64,000 bases of DNA. It comes from Poseidonocella sp. HB161398 (GTDB lineage: Bacteria > Pseudomonadota > Alphaproteobacteria > Rhodobacterales > Rhodobacteraceae). Where the stretch lies: contig NZ_VATA01000022.1 in assembly GCF_005870025.1 (NCBI RefSeq), positions 37,144 to 101,143 on the forward strand. Reading direction: 5' to 3'. This document shows, piece by piece, positions 55,052 to 63,908 of this stretch (positions are counted from its first letter, which is position 1; every line of letters begins with the position of its first letter). The notes under the pieces were generated by a model that searched no databases, was not told the DNA's origin, and saw only the letters and a program-made list of their open reading frames with translations. The position numbers were made by a program, and so were the translations under genes.

Positions 55052-56071
55052 TCAGCGCCAGCCGAGGGCCGGCGCGACATGGGTCAGGATGCTTTCCAGC
55101 ACATGGGCGTTGTAGTCGACGCCCAGCATGTTCGGCACCGTCAAGAGCAGCGTGTCCGCCTCGGCGATCCCTTCGTCCTGGCGCAGCTGATCGATCAGCT
55201 TGTCGGGCTCGTCGGCATAGCCGCGGCCGAAGACCGAGCAGGTCTGGTCGATGATCCCGAACTGGTCGCGCTCCTTGCCGCCGCGGCCGAAATAGCGCCG
55301 GTCCATGTCGTTGGTGATCGCGAAGATCGACCGGCTGACCGAGGTGCGCGGCGCGCGCGCATGTCCGGCCTCTTTCCAGGCCGCCTTGTAGGCGCGCAGC
55401 TGCTTGGCCTGCTGCACGTGGAAGGGCTCGCCGGTCTCGTCATCCTTCAGAGTCGAGCTCTGCAGGTTCATGCCGAGCTTGGCCGCCCATTCGGCGGTGG
55501 CGTTCGAGCCCGCCCCCCACCAGATGCGGTCGCGCAGCCCCGGCGATTGCGGTTCCAGCCGCAGCAGCCCCGGCGGGTTGGGGAACATCGGCTGCGGATT
55601 CGGCTCGGCAAAGCCATCGCCCTTCAGCATGTGCAGGAAGACCTCGGTGTGGCGCCGCGCCATGTCGGCCGGGCTCTCGCCCTCGGCCGGGCCGTAGCCG
55701 AAGTACTTCCAGCCGTCGATCACCTGCTCGGGCGAGCCGCGCGAGAGGCCAAGCTGCAGCCGCCCGCCGGCGATCAGGTCCGCGGACCCCGCATCCTCGA
55801 CCATGTAGAGCGGGTTCTCGTAGCGCATGTCGATGACGCCGGTGCCGATCTCGATCTTCGAGGTGCGCGCGCCGACCGCGGCGAGCAGCGGGAAGGGCGA
55901 GGCGAGCTGGCGGGCATAGTGGTGGACGCGGAAATAGGCGCCGTCGACGCCCAGCCCCTCGGCCGCCACCGCGAGGTCGATGGATTGCAGCAGCACGTCC
56001 GAGGCCGACCGCACCTGCGAGCCGGGCTCGGGGCTCCAATGCCCGAAGGACAGGAAACCGATCTTCTTCAT
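55052..56071 (-). CDS. LLM-class flavin-dependent oxidoreductase (luciferase-like)
   Basis: A 339-residue member of the bacterial luciferase-like monooxygenase superfamily (FMN or F420 users). The barrel opens MKKIGFLSFGHWSPEPGS and contains FRVHHYARQLASPFPLLAAVGARTSKIEIGTGV and GGRLQLGLSRGSPEQVIDGW, both typical of LLM proteins of the MsnO8-like branch. It would oxidise a small organic molecule with reduced flavin from a separate reductase; the substrate is unknown. ATG at 56071 has AAGGA upstream. Confidence 0.85.
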   Translation of the reverse strand: MKKIGFLSFGHWSPEPGSQVRSASDVLLQSIDLAVAAEGLGVDGAYFRVHHYARQLASPFPLLAAVGARTSKIEIGTGVIDMRYENPLYMVEDAGSADLIAGGRLQLGLSRGSPEQVIDGWKYFGYGPAEGESPADMARRHTEVFLHMLKGDGFAEPNPQPMFPNPPGLLRLEPQSPGLRDRIWWGAGSNATAEWAAKLGMNLQSSTLKDDETGEPFHVQQAKQLRAYKAAWKEAGHARAPRTSVSRSIFAITNDMDRRYFGRGGKERDQFGIIDQTCSVFGRGYADEPDKLIDQLRQDEGIAEADTLLLTVPNMLGVDYNAHVLESILTHVAPALGWR

Positions 56072-56731
56072 GGGACATCCTTTCTGGCGCAGCGCGCCGG
56101 TTGTCCCCTAGATAGTCGGCGCAATTCCCCGCGTCAGCCGTCCGCTCTGTTCTCCCGCGCGCAGCCACTCTGCAGCCACGCCCATCCCGCCGCCAGCGGC
56201 AAGCCGTGTCCGGGCGCTCCCGGCAGCGCTTTCGGACCAGTGTTCGCGCCATCTCCCTCGTCTTACAGGAGGGGCGGAAAAAAACCGCCCCGGCGAATAT
56301 CGCCCAGCGGATATCCATTCCGGCAGACGGGAACGGGATCCCAGCCGTCCATGACGGAACCGGGGCTGATCACCGGCCGCGGGGGAACCGGACCTCCGTC
56401 TCGTCCTTCGCCCGGGGTCCGGAGCTTGTCCGCCCGGCTTCCGCGACATGCGTCAGGATGCCGGTCGCGGCTCCGCTTCGGAACGCCAGGGACAGCCCAT
56501 GGCCGTGCCCGGCGGCAGGAACGGCGGGACGCTGCCGGGGACGGGCCACGACCGGGCCCTTCCGGCGCCGGAGGCCCCTGCCGCGTCATGAGCCGGAGAC
56601 TGTGCCGGACGAAGAGGGCCGCCGCGCCCTCGACCCGGTCGGCAGGACGCTCGGGGGCGCCCAAAATCAGCGCGAGACGATGCCGCCGGTCAGGACCGGG
56701 AGAGGCCTCCCCTGCCCGGACCGTCCGGGCG
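56072..56731. other. 660-base stretch without a recognised gene
   Basis: Between the monooxygenase start and the stop of the next minus-strand gene no frame has both a start and coding bias. A hairpin GGGGCGG-A7-CCGCCCC lies at 56271-56291 in otherwise plain sequence; on the minus strand its loop is T7. No RNA gene was recognised. The promoter of the monooxygenase gene should be at its left end. Confidence 0.45.
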
Positions 56732-57352
56732 TCAGACCCATTTGTAGTTGAAGCTGACCGAGATCCGCTCGTCTTCGGACATGTTCATCGGCACTTCGTG
56801 GCGCAGCCAGCTTTCCCACAGCAGCACGTCGCCGACCGCGGGCCTGGCGTAGACGAAGGTGCGCAGCTCCTCGCGGCAGTCCTTGCGGCGAGCCGGCGCC
56901 GCCATCATCCGGGCGGAGCGCGGATCCTCGAGTTTCAGCGCCGAGGCGCCGTCGGGCATGGCGACATAGGTCGTGCCGGAGATCACCGAATGCGGATGCA
57001 GGTGCGAGGCATGCATGCCGCCCTCGGGCAGGATGTTGATCCAGAGGTCCTCGAGCTCCAGCTTGCCCTCGCCGAGGTCGAATTCCAGATCCTCCGCAAA
57101 GGCCGCGACATGGGCGTCGAGCGCCTTCTTCAGCTCGGCGAAGACCGGGAAGCGCCACGGCAGATCGGTCAGCGAGGCATAGGACGTGTAGCCGGGATAG
57201 CCGTTCTCCTCGCACCATTGCTGGCCGGCCTCGTCATCCTCGGCGATGACGTAGCAGGAGGTCTCCAGCTCGCGCGGGTCGATGTCATGCCCCAGCTCGG
57301 AGAGGCCGGCGCGGTAGAGACGGGTCACGAAGAGGGATTTGATTTCGGCCAT
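56732..57352 (-). CDS. Putative 2-oxoglutarate-Fe(II) oxygenase (TIGR02466-like)
   Basis: A 206-residue protein matching the TIGR02466 group of putative 2OG-Fe(II) oxygenases. Visible are the early strand LFVTRLYRAGL, WINILPEGGMHASHLHPHSVISGTTYVAMP with the candidate His iron ligands, and LLWESWLRHEVPMNMSEDERISVSFNY, providing the distal His and the 2OG-binding Arg/Ser. Members are found beside amino-acid or phage-like genes; the substrate is unknown. The ATG at 57352 is followed downstream on the strand by no close partner. Confidence 0.83.
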   Translation of the reverse strand: MAEIKSLFVTRLYRAGLSELGHDIDPRELETSCYVIAEDDEAGQQWCEENGYPGYTSYASLTDLPWRFPVFAELKKALDAHVAAFAEDLEFDLGEGKLELEDLWINILPEGGMHASHLHPHSVISGTTYVAMPDGASALKLEDPRSARMMAAPARRKDCREELRTFVYARPAVGDVLLWESWLRHEVPMNMSEDERISVSFNYKWV

Positions 57353-57427
57353 GGCGGAGGGCTTCCTTCGGCTGCAGTTGCCGGAGCCTTAGTGCAACTG
57401 CCCGGCCAAGGAAAGCCGCAGGGCCGG

Positions 57428-58093
57428 TCAGCCGTCGGCGGGCACGCGGCGCAGGAGCCAGCGGACCTGCCGGGCGCCTTTCGCTGCACGGCTGATGAAA
57501 TCATAGAGACAGCACAGCATGGCAAGGCCCTGGGCGATTTCCAGGTACAGGTTGGGCTCTGGCCGCCACGGATAAGGTTCCCGCTGCGACGAGAGCACAA
57601 GGAGACCGGCCCACCCCGCCAGCATCGCGCCTAGAAACGGAACTCCGCGCATCAGGCCGACGACCTGCCCGGAGGCCCGCGAGACCGGATGCCCGGCGGT
57701 CCGGAAGGGGGTTTTCTTCCTGATGTCCTCGGGCACGCGTCCCAGGACCCGCGTCTCGCGCGCCAGCGCCGCCCGGTTCAGCCGCAGCGATGCAGACCGG
57801 GAGGCATGGCCCAGTGCGAAAATCAGGCCGAAGATGGCCAGGATCTCCAGCCCGGACCAGGTCCGGTAGCCGGCCCGCCAAGCCAGGAAGAAGAGGAGAG
57901 GCACGAACCAGATGACGGGACCTGCCAGACCTGCGAGCGCGGCGCGCCACAGCTCCCGACGGAATTCTCGAGGGCCGATTTCATCGGGACATGCACGGCG
58001 CCGGAGGCGGTCGATCAAGGGCAAGACGGAAAACCCGGACAGGCAAGAGGCCCGGCCATCGTTTCCCGCACTCTGCCATCGGTCAACCGCCAA
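57428..58093 (-). CDS. Hypothetical membrane protein downstream of rplP
   Basis: A protein of up to 221 residues with about four hydrophobic segments (for example AALAGLAGPVIWFVPLLFFLAW, LEILAIFGLIFALGH, GAMLAGWAGLLVLS and LEIAQGLAMLCCLYDF), suggesting an inner-membrane protein with basic cytoplasmic loops. No family recognised. The longest frame opens with TTG at 58093, inside the T-rich tail of the rplP terminator, so the real start may be a GTG or TTG further in. It stands where rpmC would normally follow rplP. Confidence 0.55.
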   Translation of the reverse strand: MAVDRWQSAGNDGRASCLSGFSVLPLIDRLRRRACPDEIGPREFRRELWRAALAGLAGPVIWFVPLLFFLAWRAGYRTWSGLEILAIFGLIFALGHASRSASLRLNRAALARETRVLGRVPEDIRKKTPFRTAGHPVSRASGQVVGLMRGVPFLGAMLAGWAGLLVLSSQREPYPWRPEPNLYLEIAQGLAMLCCLYDFISRAAKGARQVRWLLRRVPADG

Positions 58094-58094
58094 A

Positions 58095-58128
58095 AGGAAA
58101 GGCCCCCGCCGATCGCTCGGCAGGGGCC
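58095..58128 (-). terminator. Terminator after rplP
   Basis: On the transcript side the hairpin GGCCCC-TGCCG...CGGC-GGGGGCC (58101-58128) is followed by TTTCCTTTT. It begins 31 bases after the rplP stop and marks a transcriptional end in the ribosomal cluster. Confidence 0.8.
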
Positions 58129-58158
58129 CTGTAACTGTCTCGCTTGCGCGATCCGGTC

Positions 58159-58572
58159 TTACCAGTCCTCGCGGACCACGACGCGGGTCTTGATCGGCAG
58201 CTTCATGGCGGCCAGACGCAGCGCCTCGCGGGCGGTTGCCTCCGGAACACCTTCCAGCTCGAACATCACCCGGCCCGGCTTGACCTTGCAGGCCCAGTAG
58301 TCGACCGAACCTTTACCCTTACCCATCCGGACTTCGGTGGGCTTGGAGGTCACGGGCAGATCCGGGAAGATGCGGATCCAGACGCGGCCCTGACGCTTCA
58401 TGTGGCGCGTCATGGCACGGCGTGCAGCTTCGATCTGGCGCGCGGTGATGCGCTCGGGCTCGACGGCCTTCAGGCCGTAGTGACCGAAAGCCAGATCAGA
58501 CCCGCCCTTGGCTTCGCCATGGATGCGGCCCTTGAACTGCTTGCGGAATTTCGTACGCTTTGGCTGAAGCAT
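58159..58572 (-). CDS. rplP: 50S ribosomal protein L16
   Basis: L16 helps form the peptidyl-transferase region and binds tRNA acceptor ends. The 137-residue product, standard length, begins [19 protein letters not shown] and contains [21 protein letters not shown] and [12 protein letters not shown]. It is the last ribosomal gene of the minus-strand cluster in this window; normally rpmC, rpsQ and rplN follow, but here a terminator and unrelated genes do. It is 12 bases after rpsC. Confidence 0.97.
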   Translation of the reverse strand: MLQPKRTKFRKQFKGRIHGEAKGGSDLAFGHYGLKAVEPERITARQIEAARRAMTRHMKRQGRVWIRIFPDLPVTSKPTEVRMGKGKGSVDYWACKVKPGRVMFELEGVPEATAREALRLAAMKLPIKTRVVVREDW

Positions 58573-58583
58573 TTTCTAACTCC

Positions 58584-59315
58584 TTAGCGGTCGTTGTCGC
58601 GGTTGCGACGACGATCACCACCGGCGCCGCGGGGGGACGGACCGTCCTGCAGCTCCTGGGCCTTGCGATCCCGCGCGGACGGATCATGATCCATGATCTC
58701 GCCTTTGAAGATCCAGACCTTGATGCCGATGATGCCGTAGGGCGTCATGGCTTCGGCGGTTGCGTAGTCGATATCGGCCCGCAGGGTGTGAAGCGGCACG
58801 CGGCCTTCGCGGTACCATTCGGTCCGCGCGATCTCGGCACCGCCCAGACGGCCGGCGACGTTCACGCGGATGCCGAGGGCACCCATGCGCATGGCGTTCT
58901 GCACGGAACGCTTCATGGCGCGGCGGAAGGACACCCGGCGCTCCAGCTGCTGCGCGATGGACTCGGCAACCAGCTGGGCGTCGAGTTCCGGCTTGCGGAC
59001 TTCGACGATGTTCAGGTGCAGCTCGGAGGCGGTCATCGATGCCAGCTTCTTGCGCAGGACTTCGATATCCGCGCCTTTCTTGCCGATGATGACGCCCGGG
59101 CGCGCAGTGTGAACGGTCACCCGGCACTTCTTGTGCGGGCGCTCGATGATCACGCGGCTGATGCCGGCCTGCTTGCAATCCTTCTTGATGAACTCGCGGA
59201 TCTTGATGTCCTCGAGAAGAAGGTCGCCGTAGTCCTTGGTGTCTGCGTACCAGCGGCTGTCCCAGGTGCGGTTGACCTGGAGGCGCATGCCGATCGGATT
59301 GACTTTATGACCCAT
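58584..59315 (-). CDS. rpsC: 30S ribosomal protein S3
   Basis: S3 lies at the mRNA entry tunnel. The 243-residue protein begins [20 protein letters not shown] and has the KH domain with [17 protein letters not shown] (GXXG loop), then the C-terminal domain [23 protein letters not shown]. The tail after about residue 210 is basic and rich in Arg/Asp (RRNRDNDR). Its ATG overlaps the rplV stop by one base. Confidence 0.97.
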   Translation of the reverse strand: MGHKVNPIGMRLQVNRTWDSRWYADTKDYGDLLLEDIKIREFIKKDCKQAGISRVIIERPHKKCRVTVHTARPGVIIGKKGADIEVLRKKLASMTASELHLNIVEVRKPELDAQLVAESIAQQLERRVSFRRAMKRSVQNAMRMGALGIRVNVAGRLGGAEIARTEWYREGRVPLHTLRADIDYATAEAMTPYGIIGIKVWIFKGEIMDHDPSARDRKAQELQDGPSPRGAGGDRRRNRDNDR

Positions 59316-59695
59316 TAGGCTTGCTCCTCGACCTGGCGGACCTTGATGGTCAGTTCAGAGAACGGCTTCATGATCCGGCCATAGCGGCCACGCGCCCGCG
59401 GACGGCCGCGCTTCATCACCAGGTTCTTGCCGACGAAGGCTTCTGCCACGACGAGCTCATCCACATCGAGGTTGTGGTTGTTCTCTGCGTTGGCGATGGC
59501 CGACTGCAGGCATTTCTTCACGTCGTTGGCGATCCGCTTCTCGGAGAAGGTGAGGTCGGCCAGGGCCTTCTCGACCTTCTTGCCGCGGATCAGCTGCGCG
59601 ACGAGGTTCAGTTTCTGCGGGCTGGTGCGAAGCATGCGGACTTTCGCCATTGCCTCGTTCTCAGCCACGCGGCGGGGATTCTTTTCCTTGCCCAT
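59315..59695 (-). CDS. rplV: 50S ribosomal protein L22
   Basis: L22 lines the peptide exit tunnel. 126 residues with the L22 landmarks [21 protein letters not shown] and the exit-tunnel hairpin [23 protein letters not shown]. Lies between rpsS (3 bases upstream) and rpsC. Confidence 0.97.
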   Translation of the reverse strand: MGKEKNPRRVAENEAMAKVRMLRTSPQKLNLVAQLIRGKKVEKALADLTFSEKRIANDVKKCLQSAIANAENNHNLDVDELVVAEAFVGKNLVMKRGRPRARGRYGRIMKPFSELTIKVRQVEEQA

Positions 59696-59698
59696 GGC

Positions 59699-59977
59699 TT
59701 ATTTCCGCTTCGCTTTCTTGTCCGCCGCGTGACCGTAATAGGTCCGGGTCGGAGAATATTCGCCGAATTTCTGGCCGATCATGTCCTCGGTGACGTTCAC
59801 CGGGATATGCTTGTGGCCGTTGTAGACGCCGAAGGTCAGACCCACGAACTGGGGCAGGATCGTCGAGCGGCGCGACCAGATCTTGATCACTTCGTTGCGC
59901 CCGGAATCCCGGGACTTTTCGGCCTTCTTGAGGACATAGGAGTCCACGAAAGGCCCTTTCCAAACGGAACGTGCCAT
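59699..59977 (-). CDS. rpsS: 30S ribosomal protein S19
   Basis: S19 binds 16S rRNA in the head of the small subunit. 92 residues, beginning [20 protein letters not shown] and containing [21 protein letters not shown] and [22 protein letters not shown], all S19 signatures. It follows rplB by three bases. Confidence 0.97.
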   Translation of the reverse strand: MARSVWKGPFVDSYVLKKAEKSRDSGRNEVIKIWSRRSTILPQFVGLTFGVYNGHKHIPVNVTEDMIGQKFGEYSPTRTYYGHAADKKAKRK

Positions 59978-59980
59978 GGG

Positions 59981-60823
59981 TTAGCGGCCCTTCTTCTTGG
60001 CGTGACGCGAGCGGATGATGAGCTTCTGCGACGCCTTGTTGGTGTTACGGGTGCGCATGCCCTTGGTGTCCTTGCCCCACGGGGTAACCGGGGTACGGCC
60101 ACCGGAGGTGCGGCCCTCACCACCACCATGGGGGTGGTCGATCGGGTTCATGACGACGCCGCGGACGGACGGACGGATGCCCTTGTGGCGCATGCGGCCG
60201 GCCTTGCCGAAGTTCTGGTTCGAGTTGTCCGGGTTCGACACGGCACCGACGGTGGCCATGCATTCCTGACGGACCAGGCGCAGTTCGCCCGAGGACAGGC
60301 GGATCTGGGCGTAGCCGCCGTCACGGCCGACGAACTGGGCGTAGGTGCCTGCAGCGCGTGCGATCTGGCCGCCCTTGCCGGGCTTCATCTCGATGTTGTG
60401 GACGATCGTGCCGATCGGCAGGCCCGAGAACGGCATTGCGTTGCCCGGCTTGATGTCTGCCTTGGCAGCGGCCACGACCTTGTCGCCGACAGCAAGACGC
60501 TGGGGCGCGAGGATGTAGGCCTGCTCGCCGTCTTCGTACTTGATCAGCGCGATGAAGGCGGTCCGGTTCGGGTCGTATTCGATCCGCTCGACGGTTGCCG
60601 CCACATCGAATTTGCGACGCTTGAAATCGACGACGCGGTACAGGCGCTTGGCGCCACCGCCACGACGGCGAGAGGTGATCCGTCCGGTGTTGTTCCGGCC
60701 GCCCGACTTGGTCAGACCCTCAGTGAGGGATTTGACCGGACGCCCTTTCCAAAGCTCCGAACGGTCGATCAGAACCAGCCCGCGCTGGCCAGGCGTCGTC
60801 GGTTTATACGACTTGAGTGCCAT
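59981..60823 (-). CDS. rplB: 50S ribosomal protein L2
   Basis: L2 is needed for subunit association and peptidyl transfer. The 280-residue protein begins [20 protein letters not shown] and has the key [21 protein letters not shown] region with the conserved His near the active site. Its upstream gap (60824-60996, 173 bases) contains a GGnACCTACGGGGnCC-type motif twice and must supply its own promoter or be read from the 207-residue gene, because rplW and rplB are separated by a terminator. Confidence 0.97.
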   Translation of the reverse strand: MALKSYKPTTPGQRGLVLIDRSELWKGRPVKSLTEGLTKSGGRNNTGRITSRRRGGGAKRLYRVVDFKRRKFDVAATVERIEYDPNRTAFIALIKYEDGEQAYILAPQRLAVGDKVVAAAKADIKPGNAMPFSGLPIGTIVHNIEMKPGKGGQIARAAGTYAQFVGRDGGYAQIRLSSGELRLVRQECMATVGAVSNPDNSNQNFGKAGRMRHKGIRPSVRGVVMNPIDHPHGGGEGRTSGGRTPVTPWGKDTKGMRTRNTNKASQKLIIRSRHAKKKGR

Positions 60824-60996
60824 AGTTTCTGTCTTCCGTTGTTAGAGGGCCCCGTAGGTCCCAGTAGTGAAGGCCCCCGTAGGTGCCCGAATTCAAAAAC
60901 TGCGGCCCCGGAGCGAATCCGAGGCCGTTCAGGTCCGCCGCATTTAACAGAAGGGTGACACCGCGTCCAGCGCATAGTCCCTGCGCGCCGCTGCTT

Positions 60997-61620
60997 TCAG
61001 CCAAGGCCGCGGCGGTGCCGCAAATCCGTGCTCTCTATCGCCACCCGCTGGACATAGCGCAAGTGCCCGATCGCGCCTTCGAAGGCGCGGTGCTCGGCCC
61101 GGTCCTCCAGGTAGTCTCCGATGCGCAGCACGTTGACCGGATGCTTGGCCACCAGCGCCTTGACCCGCTCGACGGCTTCCGCGGCCGGGCAGGTGTCGAT
61201 CAGCCGGCAGGCGGCCTGGGTCGGGGTCAGCAGGTAGAAATCGCAGAGCCGCTTGGGGCTGTGGCGGGTCGCGTCGAAAGGCGACGCGCCGAGGGCATGG
61301 AATTTCGGCAGGACCACGTTCACATCCGCCTCCGCATGGCGGAAGACCGTGCCCGAGACCTGGCGGAAGCCCAGCGGCGCGAGCTTCGCCAGCGCGTGGC
61401 GCCGCATTCCCGCGGACAGGATGTCCGCGTCGGCCCGGTCGTACCTAAGCTCGTCGAAGACCGAGATCAGCCGCAGCTGCCAGTCGACCACCTGAAGATA
61501 CGGATCTGCGTCGAGACCCTCCATCCTGCGGTAGAGCGCCAGGGCCGCCGCGCCGGGCTCGGTCCGGTCCTCGGGCACCCGCACCCCTTCGGTGATCCAG
61601 CGCCTGATCCGCGACAGCAC
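60997..61620 (-). CDS. Unrecognised 207-residue protein inserted between rplW and rplB
   Basis: A soluble, mostly helical protein (MLSRIRRWITEGVRV at its start) with PYLQVVDWQLRLISVFDEL, KFHALGASPFDATRHSPKRLCDFYLLTPTQAACRLIDTC and LVAKHPVNVLRIGDYLEDRAEHRAF segments. No family recognised; no membrane segment or signal peptide. Codon use looks normal for the neighbourhood. It stands 60 bases downstream of a strong terminator and 173 bases upstream of rplB on the same strand, so it forms its own unit or the head of the rplB unit. Confidence 0.72.
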   Translation of the reverse strand: MLSRIRRWITEGVRVPEDRTEPGAAALALYRRMEGLDADPYLQVVDWQLRLISVFDELRYDRADADILSAGMRRHALAKLAPLGFRQVSGTVFRHAEADVNVVLPKFHALGASPFDATRHSPKRLCDFYLLTPTQAACRLIDTCPAAEAVERVKALVAKHPVNVLRIGDYLEDRAEHRAFEGAIGHLRYVQRVAIESTDLRHRRGLG

Positions 61621-61679
61621 GTTCGCCTCCCCTTCCGGTCCCGACTCCCGACATAGCGCGGAGATGGCGGCCGGACATG

Positions 61680-61709
61680 AAAAAAGCCCCCGCGCTCGGC
61701 GGGGGCTTT
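61680..61709 (-). terminator. Strong terminator after rplW
   Basis: On the transcript side AAGCCCCCG, loop of seven, CGGGGGCTT, followed by a run of T6. It lies about 30 bases after the rplW stop and before the inserted gene, so it ends the tuf-side transcript. Confidence 0.9.
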
Positions 61710-61739
61710 CTCGATGTCGTGGCCCGAAGGACGTCCGGA

Positions 61740-62036
61740 TCAGAGACCCGTGGAGACGTCGATCGTGTTGCCCTCTTCGAGGGTCACATAGGCCTTCTTG
61801 ACGTCCTTGCGCTTGCCCAGCATGCCGCGGAAGCGCTTGACCTTGCCCTTGGTGATGGTCGTGTTCACGGCCTTCACCTTGACGCCGAAGAGGGTTTCCA
61901 CGGCTTCCTTCACCTGCGGCTTCGTCGCGTCGATGGCGACTTCGAAGACGACCGCGTTGGCTTCGGAGGCCATGGTGGCCTTCTCGGTGATGATCGGACG
62001 ACGGATGACGTCGTAATGTTCCGGCTTCACGCTCAT
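61740..62036 (-). CDS. rplW: 50S ribosomal protein L23
   Basis: L23 surrounds the exit tunnel and docks SRP and trigger factor. 98 residues, beginning [20 protein letters not shown] and including [18 protein letters not shown] and [22 protein letters not shown]. Overlaps the rplD stop by four bases (ATGA). Followed by a strong terminator, unlike the usual direct link to rplB. Confidence 0.97.
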   Translation of the reverse strand: MSVKPEHYDVIRRPIITEKATMASEANAVVFEVAIDATKPQVKEAVETLFGVKVKAVNTTITKGKVKRFRGMLGKRKDVKKAYVTLEEGNTIDVSTGL

Positions 62037-62653
62037 TTCAGGCGAGCCTCCAGAGCTTCGATCCCGGCCTTGGTCACCACGAGGGTGTCGCGGCGCAGGA
62101 TGTCGTACACGTTGGCGCCCTGGCTCGGCAGCACATCGAGACCTTCGATGTTGGCCGCGGCCTTGGCGAAGTTCTCGTTGACCGCTGCGCCGTCGATGAT
62201 CAGCGCACGCTTCCAGCCGAGATTCTTGACCGCAGCGGCAAGCGCCTTGGTCTTGGCTTCGGCCAGGTTGGCGTCCTCGATCACGATCAGTTCGCCGGCT
62301 TTCTGCTTCGCGCTCAGCGCGTGCTTCAGGCCGAGCTTGCGGAATTTCTTCGGCAGGTCGTGCTCGTGGCTGCGCGGGGTCGGGCCCTTGTAGACGCCAC
62401 CCTTGCGGAAGATCGGTGCGTTGCGGTCGCCGTGACGGGCGCCGCCAGAGCCTTTCTGGCGCACGATCTTCTTGGTCGAGTAGCTGGTCTCGGACCGGGT
62501 CTTGACCTTGTGGGTACCCTGCTGCATGCGCGCACGCTGCCAGCGGACCACGCGGTGCAGGATGTCAGCCCGCGGCTCCAGGCCGAAGATGTCGTCGTTC
62601 AGATCGACTTCGCCGGCTTCGCCCGCGTCGAGCTTGATAACGGGAGCTTTCAT
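62033..62653 (-). CDS. rplD: 50S ribosomal protein L4
   Basis: L4 reaches into the exit tunnel and, in E. coli, regulates the S10 operon. 206 residues, with the tunnel loop [22 protein letters not shown] and [20 protein letters not shown]. Its ATG overlaps the rplC stop by one base. Confidence 0.97.
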   Translation of the reverse strand: MKAPVIKLDAGEAGEVDLNDDIFGLEPRADILHRVVRWQRARMQQGTHKVKTRSETSYSTKKIVRQKGSGGARHGDRNAPIFRKGGVYKGPTPRSHEHDLPKKFRKLGLKHALSAKQKAGELIVIEDANLAEAKTKALAAAVKNLGWKRALIIDGAAVNENFAKAAANIEGLDVLPSQGANVYDILRRDTLVVTKAGIEALEARLK

Positions 62654-63384
62654 TATTCATTCCCTCCTTCGGCCGGAGCCTCGGCGGGGGCCTCAGCGGC
62701 CGCAGCTTCCGCAGCCTTCAGAGCGGCCGGGAACGGCACGCCTTCCGGCAGCTTCTTCTTGACGGCGTCCTTGATGGTGACCCAGCCGCCCTTGGAGCCC
62801 GGAACGGCGCCCTTGACCATGATCAGGCCACGGCCGGCGTCGGTGCGGACGACTTCGAGGTTCTGGGTGGTGACACGGGCAGCACCCATGTGACCGGCCA
62901 TCTTCTTGCCTTTGAACACGCGGCCCGGGTCCTGACACTGACCGGTGGAGCCGTGCGAGCGGTGCGAGATCGACACGCCGTGCGACGCGCGCAGACCGCC
63001 GAAATTGTGCCGCTTCATGGCACCGGCGAAGCCCTTGCCGATCGAGGTGCCCGACACGTCGACTTTCTGGCCGGCAACATAGTGCTCGGCAGAAATCTCT
63101 GCGCCGATCTCGATCAGGTTCTCGGGGGCAACGCGGAATTCGACCAGCTTGCGCTTCGGGGCGACCGAAGCAGCTGCGAAATGGCCGCGCATGGCCTTGG
63201 AGACGCGCTTGGCTTTTGCAGTGCCGGCGCCGAGCTGGACTGCGGAATAGCCGTCCTTGTCGGCGGTGCGCTGTGCAACCACCTGCAGGGCGTCGAGTTG
63301 AAGCACGGTCACCGGGATCTGGCGGCCGTCTTCCATGAACAGGCGGGTCATGCCCACCTTCTTGGCGATCACTCCGGAGCGCAT
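62653..63384 (-). CDS. rplC: 50S ribosomal protein L3
   Basis: L3 is an early assembly protein near the peptidyl-transferase centre. 243 residues; begins [20 protein letters not shown] and has the conserved [36 protein letters not shown] region (about 130-160) and [22 protein letters not shown]-terminal Ala/Glu-rich tail of about 30 residues is typical of alphaproteobacterial L3. Confidence 0.97.
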   Translation of the reverse strand: MRSGVIAKKVGMTRLFMEDGRQIPVTVLQLDALQVVAQRTADKDGYSAVQLGAGTAKAKRVSKAMRGHFAAASVAPKRKLVEFRVAPENLIEIGAEISAEHYVAGQKVDVSGTSIGKGFAGAMKRHNFGGLRASHGVSISHRSHGSTGQCQDPGRVFKGKKMAGHMGAARVTTQNLEVVRTDAGRGLIMVKGAVPGSKGGWVTIKDAVKKKLPEGVPFPAALKAAEAAAAEAPAEAPAEGGNE

Positions 63385-63400
63385 AATCCTATACCCTCCC

Positions 63401-63709
63401 TCAGACCTTGATCTCGACGTCGACGCCGGCAGCCAGGTCGAGCTTCATCAGAGCGTCGACGGTCTGCGGGGTCGGATCGACGATGTCGAGCAGACGCTTG
63501 TGCGTGCGGATCTCGAACTGGTCGCGCGACTTCTTGTCGACGTGCGGACCGCGGAGAACCGTGAATTTCTCGATCTTGTTCGGCAGCGGGATGGGCCCGC
63601 GCACCTGTGCGCCCGTGCGCTTGGCGGTATTGACGATTTCCTGGGTGCTGGCGTCCAGAACCCGGTAGTCAAACGCCTTCAGCCGGATGCGAATGTTTTG
63701 GCTTTGCAT
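63401..63709 (-). CDS. rpsJ: 30S ribosomal protein S10
   Basis: S10 (NusE) works in the ribosome head and in antitermination. 102 residues; begins [20 protein letters not shown] and has [30 protein letters not shown]. It heads the S10 group and follows tuf with a 199-base gap (63710-63908) in which no gene is seen. Confidence 0.97.
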   Translation of the reverse strand: MQSQNIRIRLKAFDYRVLDASTQEIVNTAKRTGAQVRGPIPLPNKIEKFTVLRGPHVDKKSRDQFEIRTHKRLLDIVDPTPQTVDALMKLDLAAGVDVEIKV

Positions 63710-63908
63710 TTGGTTATGCTTTCGCGGCTAAGGAAACGAGAGGTGGAGCGCACATCATTATGCGCCCCACTTGCATTCCCGAAGGTCTTGGGGGTCGGGC
63801 CTTTTGGCCCGAAACGGACAGATTCGCAAGCGTTTCACGCCCCCGAACCGCCCGAAATTCAAAAAGAAAGGGAAGCGGAACCAGGGCCCCGCATCCCTTG
63901 TCAGATCA

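Noticed and set aside
56271..56291. The A7-loop hairpin as a terminator or small RNA
   Set aside because: On either strand the T- or A-run is in the loop, not after the stem, and no promoter or conserved length is visible.
60824..60996. An attenuator or riboswitch upstream of rplB
   Set aside because: The doubled ACCTACGGGG motif and GGGCC/GGCCC pairing are suggestive, but no terminator-antiterminator pair is evident.
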